DNA of 6,493 bases from Rhizobium sp. (GCA_003501385.1 DNPN01000104.1:1-6493), one strand, 5' to 3'; positions 1-6,493 are shown, counted from the first letter of the stretch. Notes: a model not told the origin generated them from the sequence alone. A program made the numbers and translations.

Positions 1-1125
1 ATCGACATGACTGCCTCCGGCGAGAAGGTCAACACGACCGGATCTGCAATCACCATTGAGTCTGGCGTTACAACCGCGACTATTCAAGGTGATGGCAGTG
101 ACACAATCAATGTTGTTGGTTCATTGACGGCGCTGTCTCTGAGTGGTCAGAGCAATACAGTCACCATGACCGGTGGGACGCTAACCTTCGTGAACGGAGC
201 GGCGGCCACGGTCAACGGTAAATCGAATACGATCAATGAAACCAATGCTTCCGACGTTATTACAAAGGATTCGGGTAATATATTGAATGTAACTGGAAGC
301 AACAATACGGCGACATTGGCAGATGGCTCAACGGTCAATGTTGGAACATCCAGCCAGTCTGGCATAGTCACCCTCACTGGAAATAGCTTTAATATCAAAG
401 AAAATGGTTCCAGTTCAAATGTCGTGACTAGCGGGACTGGAATGGTGCTGGACATTTTGGGCTCTAACAATAGAGCCACAGTCGCGAGCGGCAAAATCAC
501 TGTTGAAGCAGGAGCATCCGCAAACCTGTCAGGTGACTCGAATGCAATCACTGATCGCTCCACTGGAACGATAACGACCTCGGGCAGTGGTAATACGATA
601 GATGTTGTGTCTTCAGGCGCTCATTCGATCTCGATGACCGCGGGCTCGGTCAAGCTTGAGTCCGGTGCCAATGCCACAATCACCGGAAACAATGATACGG
701 TTACACTTCTGGGCGGCAACACAGCAACGGTCACTGGCACAGGTGAAACCTACATGTTTGGCACCGGGGCTGGGCAAGACACAATAGCGGCACCAAGGGG
801 CAATAATACAGGGGTCGTGGATTTCGGTACCAACCTGACCGACGAAAACCTTTGGCTCGTACAATCAGGAAACAACCTCCAAATTGATATTCTTGGTACC
901 AAAGACAGTCTGACAATCAATGACTGGTTTGGTGGCACCCCAGTGGCGGCAGTGCAGAGTTTTGCGACAACCGATGGCTTGAAGCTGGATAGTCAGGTTG
1001 CACAGCTTGTTTCGGCCATGGCCAGCTATTCTTCTCACAACACCGGCTTCAACCCGACGTCCGCGACGCAAATGCCGAGTGATACGACGCTGCAAAACGC
1101 GATTGCCGCAGCGTGGCATCACTAA
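1..1125 (+). CDS. Large beta-repeat type I secreted protein, C-terminal part (5' end outside window)
   Basis: This is the C-terminal 374 codons of a larger gene. The frame is open from base 1, and the ATG at position 7 lies inside repeats, so it is unlikely to be the start. Residue numbers here count from that ATG. Residues 1-246 are rich in Gly, Ser, Thr, Asn and Val and built from degenerate repeats of the form hydrophobic-x-G-x-(S/N)-N-T, seen at about G47, G71, G97, G125, G152, G176, G193 and G227. Most spacings are 19-28 residues, as expected for stacked beta-strand turns. Residues 249-260 (YMFGTGAGQDTI) resemble a single degenerate RTX turn. The last 110 or so residues (NLWLVQSGNNLQIDILG, LTINDWFGG, QSFATTDGLKLDSQVAQLV, ending AAAWHH) match what I know of haemolysin-type calcium-binding-related C-termini, which carry type I secretion signals. 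There are no cysteines. The exporter genes follow 46 bases downstream. The protein is probably a surface adhesin or extracellular matrix protein. Its exact function is unknown because the N-terminus is missing. Confidence 0.85.
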   Translation: MDMTASGEKVNTTGSAITIESGVTTATIQGDGSDTINVVGSLTALSLSGQSNTVTMTGGTLTFVNGAAATVNGKSNTINETNASDVITKDSGNILNVTGSNNTATLADGSTVNVGTSSQSGIVTLTGNSFNIKENGSSSNVVTSGTGMVLDILGSNNRATVASGKITVEAGASANLSGDSNAITDRSTGTITTSGSGNTIDVVSSGAHSISMTAGSVKLESGANATITGNNDTVTLLGGNTATVTGTGETYMFGTGAGQDTIAAPRGNNTGVVDFGTNLTDENLWLVQSGNNLQIDILGTKDSLTINDWFGGTPVAAVQSFATTDGLKLDSQVAQLVSAMASYSSHNTGFNPTSATQMPSDTTLQNAIAAAWHH

Positions 1126-1171
1126 AGCATAGAGACGTCGGGGTGAGAAAGGTTGGGTTGCGAGAGGGCTT

Positions 1172-3316
1172 ATGCTGGGAGTGACACATACGAGCACAGT
1201 AACGTCAAATGGCGGGTTGGAAGCATTTGTTTTGCTTTTGCGGCTGAATGGCATTGCTGCTGATGCGGAACAGATACGCCACCGTTTCGGTGGCGTCGAA
1301 ATAGGCATGCCGGAAATGTTGCGGTGTGCCAAAGAGTTTGAGCTAAAATCCCGCGCCATTTCAAGCAACTGGGAGAGGCTTGAAAAAACGTCCCTTCCCG
1401 CGATTGCACAAGGAAGGGATGGAGCCTTTTTCATTCTTGGCAAAGTGTCAGATGTTGGAGTGATCATCCAGGATGCACGGTTGGGACGACCGCAGGAACT
1501 CAGCCGCGCTGAGTTTGAAGAAAAATGGAGCGGTCGTCTTCTGCTGATGACAAGGCGCGCAAAACTTGGTTCGCTTGCACGCCGTTTTGACATTTCCTGG
1601 TTCTTGCAAGCGATGGTCAAATATCGTCGATTGTTGACGGAGGTGCTGATCGTCTCGTTTTTCTTGCAGCTTTTTGCATTGATATCACCGCTTTTCTTTC
1701 AGGTGGTGATCGATAAGGTTCTCGTTCACCGCGGTTTGACAACGCTGGATGTCTTGATCATCGGTCTGGTCACGGTCTCGGTGTTTGAAACCATCCTGAC
1801 CGCTCTGCGCACCTATGCGTTTTCCCACACGACCAATCGGATTGATGTCGAGCTGGGTGCTCGATTGTTTCGCCATCTTCTGGCGCTTCCTATTGGGTAT
1901 TTTGAAGCAAGGCGGGCCGGTGACAGTGTGGCGCGTGTTCGCGAGCTCGAAAATATCCGCTCATTCCTCACAAGCTCTTCGCTGACACTGGTGATGGATC
2001 TGCTCTTCACCTTCGTATTTCTCGCGGTCATGGCATCCTACTCGTTGCCATTGACCGGAATTGTCATGGCCTCCTTTCCTTTTTACATCGGGATTTCTGT
2101 AGGCGTGACACCGATATTTCGTCGCCGTCTCGAGGAAAAGTTCAATCTAGGTGCGGAAAATCAATCCTTTCTCGTTGAAACCGTCACCGGTGTGCAGACC
2201 CTAAAGGCGATGGCCGTAGAGCCACAAATGCAACGCCGTTGGGAAGAACAGCTTGCGGCTTATGTCAATGCGAGCTTTCGTGTGCTCACTCTGGGCAATT
2301 GGGCAAGCCAATGTGTGCAATTGGTCAGCAAGCTTGTCACCGCGATTGTTCTGTTTTTCGGAGCGAAAGCCGTGATTGAAGGCAATATGACGGTTGGCCA
2401 GCTTGTGGCGTTCAACATGCTGGCTGGCCGTGTCGCCAATCCGGTCTTGCGCATTGCCCAAGTCTGGCAAGATTTTCATCAGGCCAGATTATCTATTGAG
2501 CGGTTGGGCGACATTCTCAATACGCATCCGGAGCCGAGTTTTTCTCCCGGAAAAGCGGCCCTTCCGACCTTGCGCGGTGCGATCACATTCGAGCACGTGA
2601 CTTTTCGATATCGACCCGACGGCCCAGAAATCCTGCACGACATCAACATTACAATTTCTGCCGGGCAAATGGTCGGCATTGTTGGACCATCAGGCTCCGG
2701 CAAATCAACGCTCACCAAACTGGTTCAGCGGCTCTATTTGCCGGAAAGTGGCAGGGTTTTGGTGGATGGCGTTGATCTGTCCGCAATTGATGTCACATGG
2801 TTGCGGCGTCAGGTTGGTGTCGTTTTACAAGAAAACGTCCTTTTCAATCGCTCAATCCGCGACAATATCGCGCTTGCTGACCCCGGCATGCCGATTGAAC
2901 GTGTCATGGCGGCCGCAAAGCTTGCGGGGGCCCATGATTTTATTCTGGAATTGCCCAACGGTTATGATTCACCTGTCGGCGAGCGCGGTGCGAGCCTATC
3001 GGGAGGACAACGTCAGCGCATTGCTATCGCCAGAGCGCTTGTTATGGACCCACGCGTTCTGATCTTCGATGAAGCGACAAGCGCGTTGGATTATGAGAGC
3101 GAGAGCATCATTCAAGAAAATATGCTGCAAATTGCCAAGAACAGAACCGTTCTGATCATCGCACATCGGCTGTCGGCTGTCCGACATGCTGACCGTATCT
3201 TGACAATTGAACGTGGACGCCTCGTGGAAGATGGCAGTCACGAAGAACTCGTCGGGGCCGGTGGCCGTTACGCCTCCCTTTTGCGCTTACAATCGAGTGT
3301 GCACAGTGTCGCGTGA
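1172..3316 (+). CDS. Type I secretion ABC permease/ATPase, HlyB-type
   Basis: This 714-residue inner-membrane exporter binds the C-terminal signal of the secreted substrate and drives its export by ATP hydrolysis. It aligns along nearly its whole length with E. coli HlyB (about 707 residues) as I recall that sequence. Residues 1-130 are a C39-like domain, about 138-440 the six-helix exporter domain (including FLQLFALISPLFFQVVIDKV and RIDVELGARLFRHLLALPIG), and about 471-705 the nucleotide-binding domain. Visible motifs are Walker A GPSGSGKST (505-513), Q-loop Q553, signature LSGGQ (609-613), Walker B ending D633 with catalytic E634, and switch H665. All ATPase residues are intact. In the C39-like domain the peptidase Cys position is Gly14 and the His position is Phe86, so it cannot be a protease and should act as a substrate-docking domain. 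A purine-rich GAGAGGG at 1162-1168 precedes the ATG with short spacing. The start agrees with the HlyB N-terminus. It lies 46 bases after the substrate gene and its end overlaps the adaptor gene. Confidence 0.96.
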   Translation: MLGVTHTSTVTSNGGLEAFVLLLRLNGIAADAEQIRHRFGGVEIGMPEMLRCAKEFELKSRAISSNWERLEKTSLPAIAQGRDGAFFILGKVSDVGVIIQDARLGRPQELSRAEFEEKWSGRLLLMTRRAKLGSLARRFDISWFLQAMVKYRRLLTEVLIVSFFLQLFALISPLFFQVVIDKVLVHRGLTTLDVLIIGLVTVSVFETILTALRTYAFSHTTNRIDVELGARLFRHLLALPIGYFEARRAGDSVARVRELENIRSFLTSSSLTLVMDLLFTFVFLAVMASYSLPLTGIVMASFPFYIGISVGVTPIFRRRLEEKFNLGAENQSFLVETVTGVQTLKAMAVEPQMQRRWEEQLAAYVNASFRVLTLGNWASQCVQLVSKLVTAIVLFFGAKAVIEGNMTVGQLVAFNMLAGRVANPVLRIAQVWQDFHQARLSIERLGDILNTHPEPSFSPGKAALPTLRGAITFEHVTFRYRPDGPEILHDINITISAGQMVGIVGPSGSGKSTLTKLVQRLYLPESGRVLVDGVDLSAIDVTWLRRQVGVVLQENVLFNRSIRDNIALADPGMPIERVMAAAKLAGAHDFILELPNGYDSPVGERGASLSGGQRQRIAIARALVMDPRVLIFDEATSALDYESESIIQENMLQIAKNRTVLIIAHRLSAVRHADRILTIERGRLVEDGSHEELVGAGGRYASLLRLQSSVHSVA

Positions 3317-4751
3317 ACCCAAGACCGCCCACATATTACCCTGGCCAAGGACACCACTCCGTCATGAACAGGAGCGGCAGTTTCTGCCAGCCGCATTAGA
3401 AATTGTTGAAACGCCACCTTCTCCTGTCGGGCGGCTGACAGCATTGATCATTATCTTGTTCTTTTGTCTGGCCTTGGCGTGGTCATGGTTCGGGCATGTC
3501 GATATCATCGCGACGGCGCAGGGGCAGCTTGTTCCGACCGGCAAAATCAAAGTTCTCCAGCCTCTCGAGTCGGGTATTGTTCGTGACATTCACACGCAAG
3601 ATGGCGACAAAGTCCGTACTGGTGATTTGCTGATCACTCTTGATGATACGGAGGTCCTTGCCGATCGCGATAAGGCGATGCATCTGCTGAAGCAGGCAAA
3701 GCTTGATGTGGCAAGACTGACGGCCCTCAGAAACCAAACAAACCCGGAACAAGCGGTCGACGCTTTTGTGCCACCTGAATCTGTTTCACCTGACGAGTTG
3801 CAACTGGCCCGGTCTTTCATTTGGGCTCAAGCCGCTGAACAGCAGGCAAAAACGGAGTCCCTGGAACAGCAAATTGGTCAAAAAATAGCTGAAGCTGAGG
3901 AGATTCGCGCCAATATCGAAAAGCTCAATGCAACAATGCCGATTCTTGAGGAGCGAGATGCTATACGGACTCGTTTGCTCGCGGAACAAGTTGGAGATAA
4001 ATTTCAATGGCTTGATGCCGAGCAAGCCCTCATGGAAGCAAAGCATAATTTGATCGTACAAGATCGGCAACTCGTTGAGATAGACGCAGCGCGTCAGTCA
4101 TTGCAGCGACAAAAAGATCAGGCCATTGCCGAATATGACCATCAACTATTGAGCGATCTATCGGATTCAGAACAGGATGTGAGTGGCTATACACAAGACC
4201 TCGTCAAAGCTGAACGCAGGCTGGTTGAGACAAAACTCCGCGCTCCGATTGATGGGGTTGTGCAGCAATTGGCAATTCACACGTTAGGTGGCGTTGTCAC
4301 GCCTGCTCAACAGCTTTTGCAAATCGTTCCTGATGATCAATCGCTCATTTTGGAAACCAAGGTTGCAAACGCGGACGTTGGTTTTATCCGTGCTGGTCAA
4401 GAGGCACAAATCAAGGTCGAGACCTATAATTTTACGCGTTATGGACTGGTTCATGGGCATGTCATTTCAATCAGCCCGGATGTCGTCACAGAAGATAAAC
4501 GTGCGATCGGCGTCAGCGGTGATCAGAACAGTGATGGCAAAACCTCACAATCCGACACCACCAACCAATCGCCAGCCTATATAGCCCGTATTGCACCAGA
4601 CACGCTGACGATGAAAATTGACGGGCGGGACGAAACTCTCAAGCCGGGAATGGCTGTCACTGCGGAAATTAAGACCGGCTCTCGTCGCATTCTTCAATAT
4701 CTCCTGTCTCCGATCCGCGAATATCAAGAGGACTCGATACGGGAGCGATGA
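3306..4751 (+). CDS. Type I secretion periplasmic adaptor (membrane fusion protein), HlyD-type
   Basis: This protein links the ABC exporter to a TolC-like outer-membrane channel. With a GTG start at 3306 it has 481 residues, close to E. coli HlyD (478). A short cytoplasmic segment contains FLPAALEIVETP (26-37), which matches the HlyD motif before its membrane helix. One transmembrane helix follows at about 44-62, then a first lipoyl half-motif (about 80-120), a long Gln/Glu/Ala/Leu-rich alpha-helical hairpin (about 120-305), the second lipoyl half beginning LRAPIDGVVQQL (311-322) with GGVVTPAQQLLQIVP after it, a beta-barrel region, and the typical C-terminus GMAVTAEIKTGSRRILQYLL. A polar insert rich in Asp, Ser, Gln and Asn lies near 4510-4575. 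The start is uncertain. The frame extends upstream to TTG 3207, with ATG 3231 and GTG 3297 as alternatives. None has a clear ribosome site, and 3306 is preferred because it gives family length and an 11-base overlap with the exporter gene, which suggests translational coupling. Confidence 0.94.
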   Translation: MSREPKTAHILPWPRTPLRHEQERQFLPAALEIVETPPSPVGRLTALIIILFFCLALAWSWFGHVDIIATAQGQLVPTGKIKVLQPLESGIVRDIHTQDGDKVRTGDLLITLDDTEVLADRDKAMHLLKQAKLDVARLTALRNQTNPEQAVDAFVPPESVSPDELQLARSFIWAQAAEQQAKTESLEQQIGQKIAEAEEIRANIEKLNATMPILEERDAIRTRLLAEQVGDKFQWLDAEQALMEAKHNLIVQDRQLVEIDAARQSLQRQKDQAIAEYDHQLLSDLSDSEQDVSGYTQDLVKAERRLVETKLRAPIDGVVQQLAIHTLGGVVTPAQQLLQIVPDDQSLILETKVANADVGFIRAGQEAQIKVETYNFTRYGLVHGHVISISPDVVTEDKRAIGVSGDQNSDGKTSQSDTTNQSPAYIARIAPDTLTMKIDGRDETLKPGMAVTAEIKTGSRRILQYLLSPIREYQEDSIRER

Positions 4752-4807
4752 ACGTGCGTCGCTTCTTTCCCTTTTGTCAGCCTCTACGCAATGAGCCCGT
4801 ATCTTGA
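4748..4807 (+). other. Possible 19-codon ORF overlapping the adaptor stop codon
   Basis: An ATG at 4748 overlaps the adaptor stop in an ATGA arrangement and opens a 19-residue frame, MNVRRFFPFCQPLRNEPVS, closed by TGA at 4805-4807. That stop lies 23 bases before the preferred ATG of the next gene and overlaps that gene's alternative TTG start at 4804. The geometry would suit a translational relay or coupling peptide between the two genes. The peptide is basic with one Cys, and I recognise no family. It is short enough to be chance, and no independent ribosome site is visible. Confidence 0.18.
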
Positions 4808-4830
4808 CGCCAATATTCGATTTTGAAAAA

Positions 4831-5838
4831 ATGAATGCGATATTCAATCGATCATACAATCACTTGATTGATCTGATCAGGGATGACGGTTCTTATATTT
4901 ACAAATATAAGCTGGGCGATCCAACGCATTCCGACAAATACAATATCCTACGCCACGCTGGCTGTGTCTGGGCTCTCAACACGTTTTCAATCAATGAGTC
5001 CAAAAATCCCAGAATTGACCTGGCCCTTCGTTATCTGTTGTCGAAAATGGAAACTGGGCCTAACGGCATAGGCACATGCATCCCCGAAGACGATTCAATC
5101 AAGATTGGGGCAAATGCATTGGCTTTATTAGCCCTTTTGTCGACTGATCGGCCCGAACAGTACAAGTCGACGATTGATGGTCTCATAAGCTATATGTTCA
5201 GCCAGCAAAAACGCGACCTCGATTTCGTTCACAAAGTTGATCGACATAGCGGTCAAGCAACTGATTTTTATTCAGATTACTACACGGGGGAAGTGCTGTT
5301 TTCCCTCGTGAAATACGCCATCGTGTTTTCGGACGCCGATGTTTTAGAAAAAGCCGAACGGGCCCTTATTGCACGCCTAAAGCAACGTTATGGCATAAAA
5401 CAGCATAGCCATTGGATGATGTATGCAGCGAGCACCATGTTTCAAATCAGGCCCTCTTACGGCTTGATCTGGTACACGAAAAACTTCATCGACGAGGTTG
5501 TGAACAATAATGGCTATAGAACATGGGGGCGGGGAACGCCCATAGCATGCAGAACGGAGGCCTTATTGTCTGCGCTTGATGTTGCGCAGCGCGCAAGTTT
5601 CCCAGAGTATTACATCGCAAATGTCATTGGCGAAATATCCAAAAATATTGCCACTCAAGCAGAATATCATCTTCCAAATGGCGGCTTTAGCGGGAGAAAA
5701 AACAACAATATTGTTCGTATTGATTTCATTCAGCATCATCTCCCCGGCTTTTATCCCGGGAATTTCTCGAAATTGGGGTTTGGATCAGAATATGTAAAAG
5801 GAGAATTTCCGGCGAGAAAAGATGCAAAAAGTTGGTAA
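4831..5838 (+). CDS. Putative alpha/alpha-toroid protein of unknown function
   Basis: This is a 335-residue protein with no signal peptide, membrane helix or recognised catalytic signature. It is mainly helical, with repeated hydrophobic helix pairs and conserved-looking turns: YNILRHAGC (37-45), KIGANALALLALL (91-103), YYTGEVLFSLVKY (150-162), HSHWMMYA (192-199), GGFSG (284-288) and RIDFIQHHL (296-304). Spaced helices with motifs such as YN-x-x-RHAG, YY-x-GE and RID-x-x-QH recall uncharacterised alpha/alpha-barrel proteins related in fold to terpenoid cyclases, LanC-type cyclases and sugar epimerases. This is pattern recall, and no substrate can be assigned. Conserved His, Cys, Asp and Arg residues could line a central cavity. 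ATG 4831 is chosen as the start. TTG 4804 would add nine residues, and neither start has a strong ribosome site. It sits 79 bases after the adaptor gene on the same strand, so it probably belongs to the secretion operon as an accessory or modifying factor. The C-terminus after about residue 304 is Gly/Lys-rich, unlike the rest, and ends next to possible mobile-element debris, so it may be altered. Confidence 0.82.
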   Translation: MNAIFNRSYNHLIDLIRDDGSYIYKYKLGDPTHSDKYNILRHAGCVWALNTFSINESKNPRIDLALRYLLSKMETGPNGIGTCIPEDDSIKIGANALALLALLSTDRPEQYKSTIDGLISYMFSQQKRDLDFVHKVDRHSGQATDFYSDYYTGEVLFSLVKYAIVFSDADVLEKAERALIARLKQRYGIKQHSHWMMYAASTMFQIRPSYGLIWYTKNFIDEVVNNNGYRTWGRGTPIACRTEALLSALDVAQRASFPEYYIANVIGEISKNIATQAEYHLPNGGFSGRKNNNIVRIDFIQHHLPGFYPGNFSKLGFGSEYVKGEFPARKDAKSW

Positions 5839-5840
5839 TC

Positions 5841-5859
5841 ATCCCGATTTTAACGGGGT
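5841..5859 (+). terminator. Weak hairpin just after the operon
   Basis: ATCCCG (5841-5846) can pair with CGGGGT (5854-5859) across a seven-base AT-rich loop, giving six pairs including one T-G wobble. It begins three bases after the stop codon of the toroid-like gene. No run of T follows, so it is at best a weak terminator on the + strand. It may instead belong to the end of a decayed mobile element, because the nearby reverse-strand frame ends only 14 bases away. Confidence 0.25.
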
Positions 5860-5872
5860 TCTGCGGTAGATT

Positions 5873-5995
5873 TCACGCGGCCATTTTCAGTTTCTGAGCG
5901 GGTGCAATACCGCCAATGGCGATATTGTGAACCTCTTTTACGTACGCTCTGAAAGTTTGCGCCTCACTGCCTGCCGGCAGGGCCGATCGTCGTTG
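5873..5995 (-). pseudogene. Possible C-terminal remnant of a transposase or integrase
   Basis: On the reverse strand a 40-codon open stretch with no usable start codon ends at the stop in 5873-5875. It reads through AQTFRAYVKEVHNIAIGG and ends IAPAQKLKMAA. The order of an aromatic-rich helix, a Gly-Gly turn, then x-x-P-A followed by a basic tail recalls the last residues of IS3/IS481-type integrase-core transposases, where a G-x-x-(T/A)-P-A motif precedes the C-terminus. The match is by eye and weak. No catalytic DDE residues are present and the frame is closed by a stop at 5996-5998, so if real it is a fragment. Its orientation would put the element's end at about 5835-5865, against the end of the toroid-like gene. 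Confidence 0.28.
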
Positions 5996-6370
5996 TCACT
6001 GATACTGAGTTGTAGCAATTACCTTGCAACATCCTGCGGGTGGACGACGAATTCGAGGGAGAAAATCGTCCAATGGCTTCATCTCCGTCTTTGTCGTGGC
6101 TAAAGGCAGCGCGTGAAAATCCGGCTCAGACCGATGGTCGTAAAGTTGCACGGATTTCACCGGAGGATAAGCTTGGAAACATTTGTAGCCATCAAAACAC
6201 GTCTTGCCGGCACATTGGCCGAGCATGGGGTTCACCTATACGGGATCCGAAATTCCCGAGTGGCAAGCGGGATCGGAACTTGTCATTGTCACAGTTCATG
6301 GCGATATTGGCTCCGATAAGGGTTACTTATCGGATGTTATGACCCAAAGCATGGATCGTACGCAATGATG
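5996..6370. other. Region without an intact gene; scrambled coding-like fragments
   Basis: No convincing gene is seen here on either strand. On the + strand three overlapping frames look partly coding in succession: from GTG 6040 or ATG 6073 (with SWLKAARENPAQTDGRK), then a frame containing LETFVAIKTRLAGTLAEHG (about 6173-6229), then a third from ATG 6225 to the TGA at 6366-6368 (47 residues, including YTGSEIPEWQAGSELVIVTV). Such a chain could be one gene broken by frameshifts, or chance. On the reverse strand a frame of about 79 codons over 5996-6235 overlaps the same DNA and has no recognisable family. A 12-base word, ATGGCGATATTG, occurs at 5916-5927 and again at 6298-6309. Confidence 0.35.
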
Positions 6371-6420
6371 AACCTTAATAGATATATAGCTTTCGTTTAA
6401 TGATGTGTTAATCATGATTT
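6371..6420 (+). promoter_or_regulatory. AT-rich segment, possible promoter or operator
   Basis: Only 12 of these 50 bases are G or C, a clear drop from the surrounding sequence. The segment contains TATATA at 6383-6388 and an inverted repeat ATGAT (6400-6404) / ATCAT (6411-6415) with a six-base spacer, just before or over a possible start codon at 6414. This suits a promoter with a small operator for a downstream gene. No good -35 hexamer is seen at the proper distance, so the call is tentative. Confidence 0.3.
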
Positions 6421-6493
6421 CAATGGCTTACGATCTCGCCAAAGTCAGCATGACAGCTCTGATGCGGCGTACGTGGGGCAGATTCGGTGGCAG
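6414..6493 (+). CDS. Possible start of a further gene, cut by the window end
   Basis: From ATG 6414 (or ATG 6423, three codons later) the frame stays open to the last base, giving 26 complete codons. From the second ATG it reads MAYDLAKVSMTALMRRT and continues W-G-R-F-G-G. It follows the AT-rich segment, which would supply a promoter. No ribosome site is clear, the reading frame is short, and I do not recognise a family. Chance is a real alternative. Confidence 0.25.
   Translation, partial: MISMAYDLAKVSMTALMRRTWGRFGG

Noticed and set aside
147..563. Reverse-strand open frame of 138 codons within the repeat-protein gene
   Set aside because: It is antisense to a clearly coding repeat region. 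Its composition mirrors the Thr/Asn/Gly codons of the forward frame, and it shows no domain of its own.
751..786. Functional RTX calcium-binding array
   Set aside because: Only one degenerate turn (GTGAGQDTI) is present in the visible part, and several consecutive nonapeptides are needed for a calcium-binding roll.
1126..1171. Terminator or promoter between substrate and exporter genes
   Set aside because: No hairpin with a T run and no convincing -35/-10 pair is seen in these 46 bases. Read-through in one operon is the simpler reading.
1172..1565. Active C39 peptidase (bacteriocin-type exporter)
   Set aside because: The catalytic Cys and His positions are Gly14 and Phe86, and the rest of the protein follows HlyB rather than peptidase-containing exporters. 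No double-glycine leader peptide gene is seen nearby.
865..1620. Reverse-strand open frame of 251 codons spanning the substrate/exporter junction
   Set aside because: It overlaps the conserved C-terminal domain of the substrate and the conserved N-terminus of the HlyB-type protein. The translation is Arg/Ser/Pro-rich without any recognisable motif, typical of a shadow frame.
5916..6309. Direct repeat ATGGCGATATTG at 5916-5927 and 6298-6309 as a target-site duplication or att pair
   Set aside because: The two copies do not flank an identifiable element and no matching inverted ends are visible. A 12-base match could be chance, so it is noted only within the region entry.
5839..6493. tRNA, other structural RNA or CRISPR array in the gene-poor right end
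   Set aside because: No cloverleaf-type arms, no CCA-adjacent acceptor pattern and no regularly spaced direct repeats were seen.

Overview
The window carries a type I (ABC-transporter) secretion locus from a Gram-negative bacterium. It is most probably an alphaproteobacterium, perhaps Hyphomicrobiales. That guess rests on the style of the secreted protein's C-terminus, the moderate GC content and the codon use, and no taxonomic marker is present. All confident genes are on the + strand.

Layout: (1) positions 1-1125 hold the 3' end of a gene for a large, low-complexity beta-repeat protein with a haemolysin-type calcium-binding-related C-terminal domain, which is the probable secreted substrate. 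(2) Positions 1172-3316 encode a complete HlyB-type permease/ATPase with a degenerate, non-catalytic C39-like N-terminal domain. (3) About 3306-4751 encodes a complete HlyD-type periplasmic adaptor whose start overlaps the end of the HlyB gene. (4) About 4831-5838 encodes an all-helical protein of about 335 residues that looks like an alpha/alpha-toroid protein. It is not a standard part of a type I secretion operon and is the least explained gene here. (5) Positions 5839-6413 contain no convincing intact gene. They hold a short reverse-strand reading frame that may be the C-terminal remnant of a transposase or integrase, plus forward-strand coding-like fragments in shifting frames. (6) A very AT-rich segment at 6371-6420 precedes a possible new gene start at 6414 or 6423 that runs off the window.

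How it fits together: genes 1 to 4 are co-directional with short gaps or overlaps, and I see no terminator between them, so they probably form one operon of substrate, inner-membrane exporter, adaptor and accessory protein. The ABC protein and adaptor would export the repeat protein through a TolC-type outer-membrane channel encoded elsewhere. The fourth gene could act on the substrate or on a cell-surface polymer, but the sequence does not say which. The end of the operon abuts sequence that looks rearranged or decayed, typical of an accessory region.
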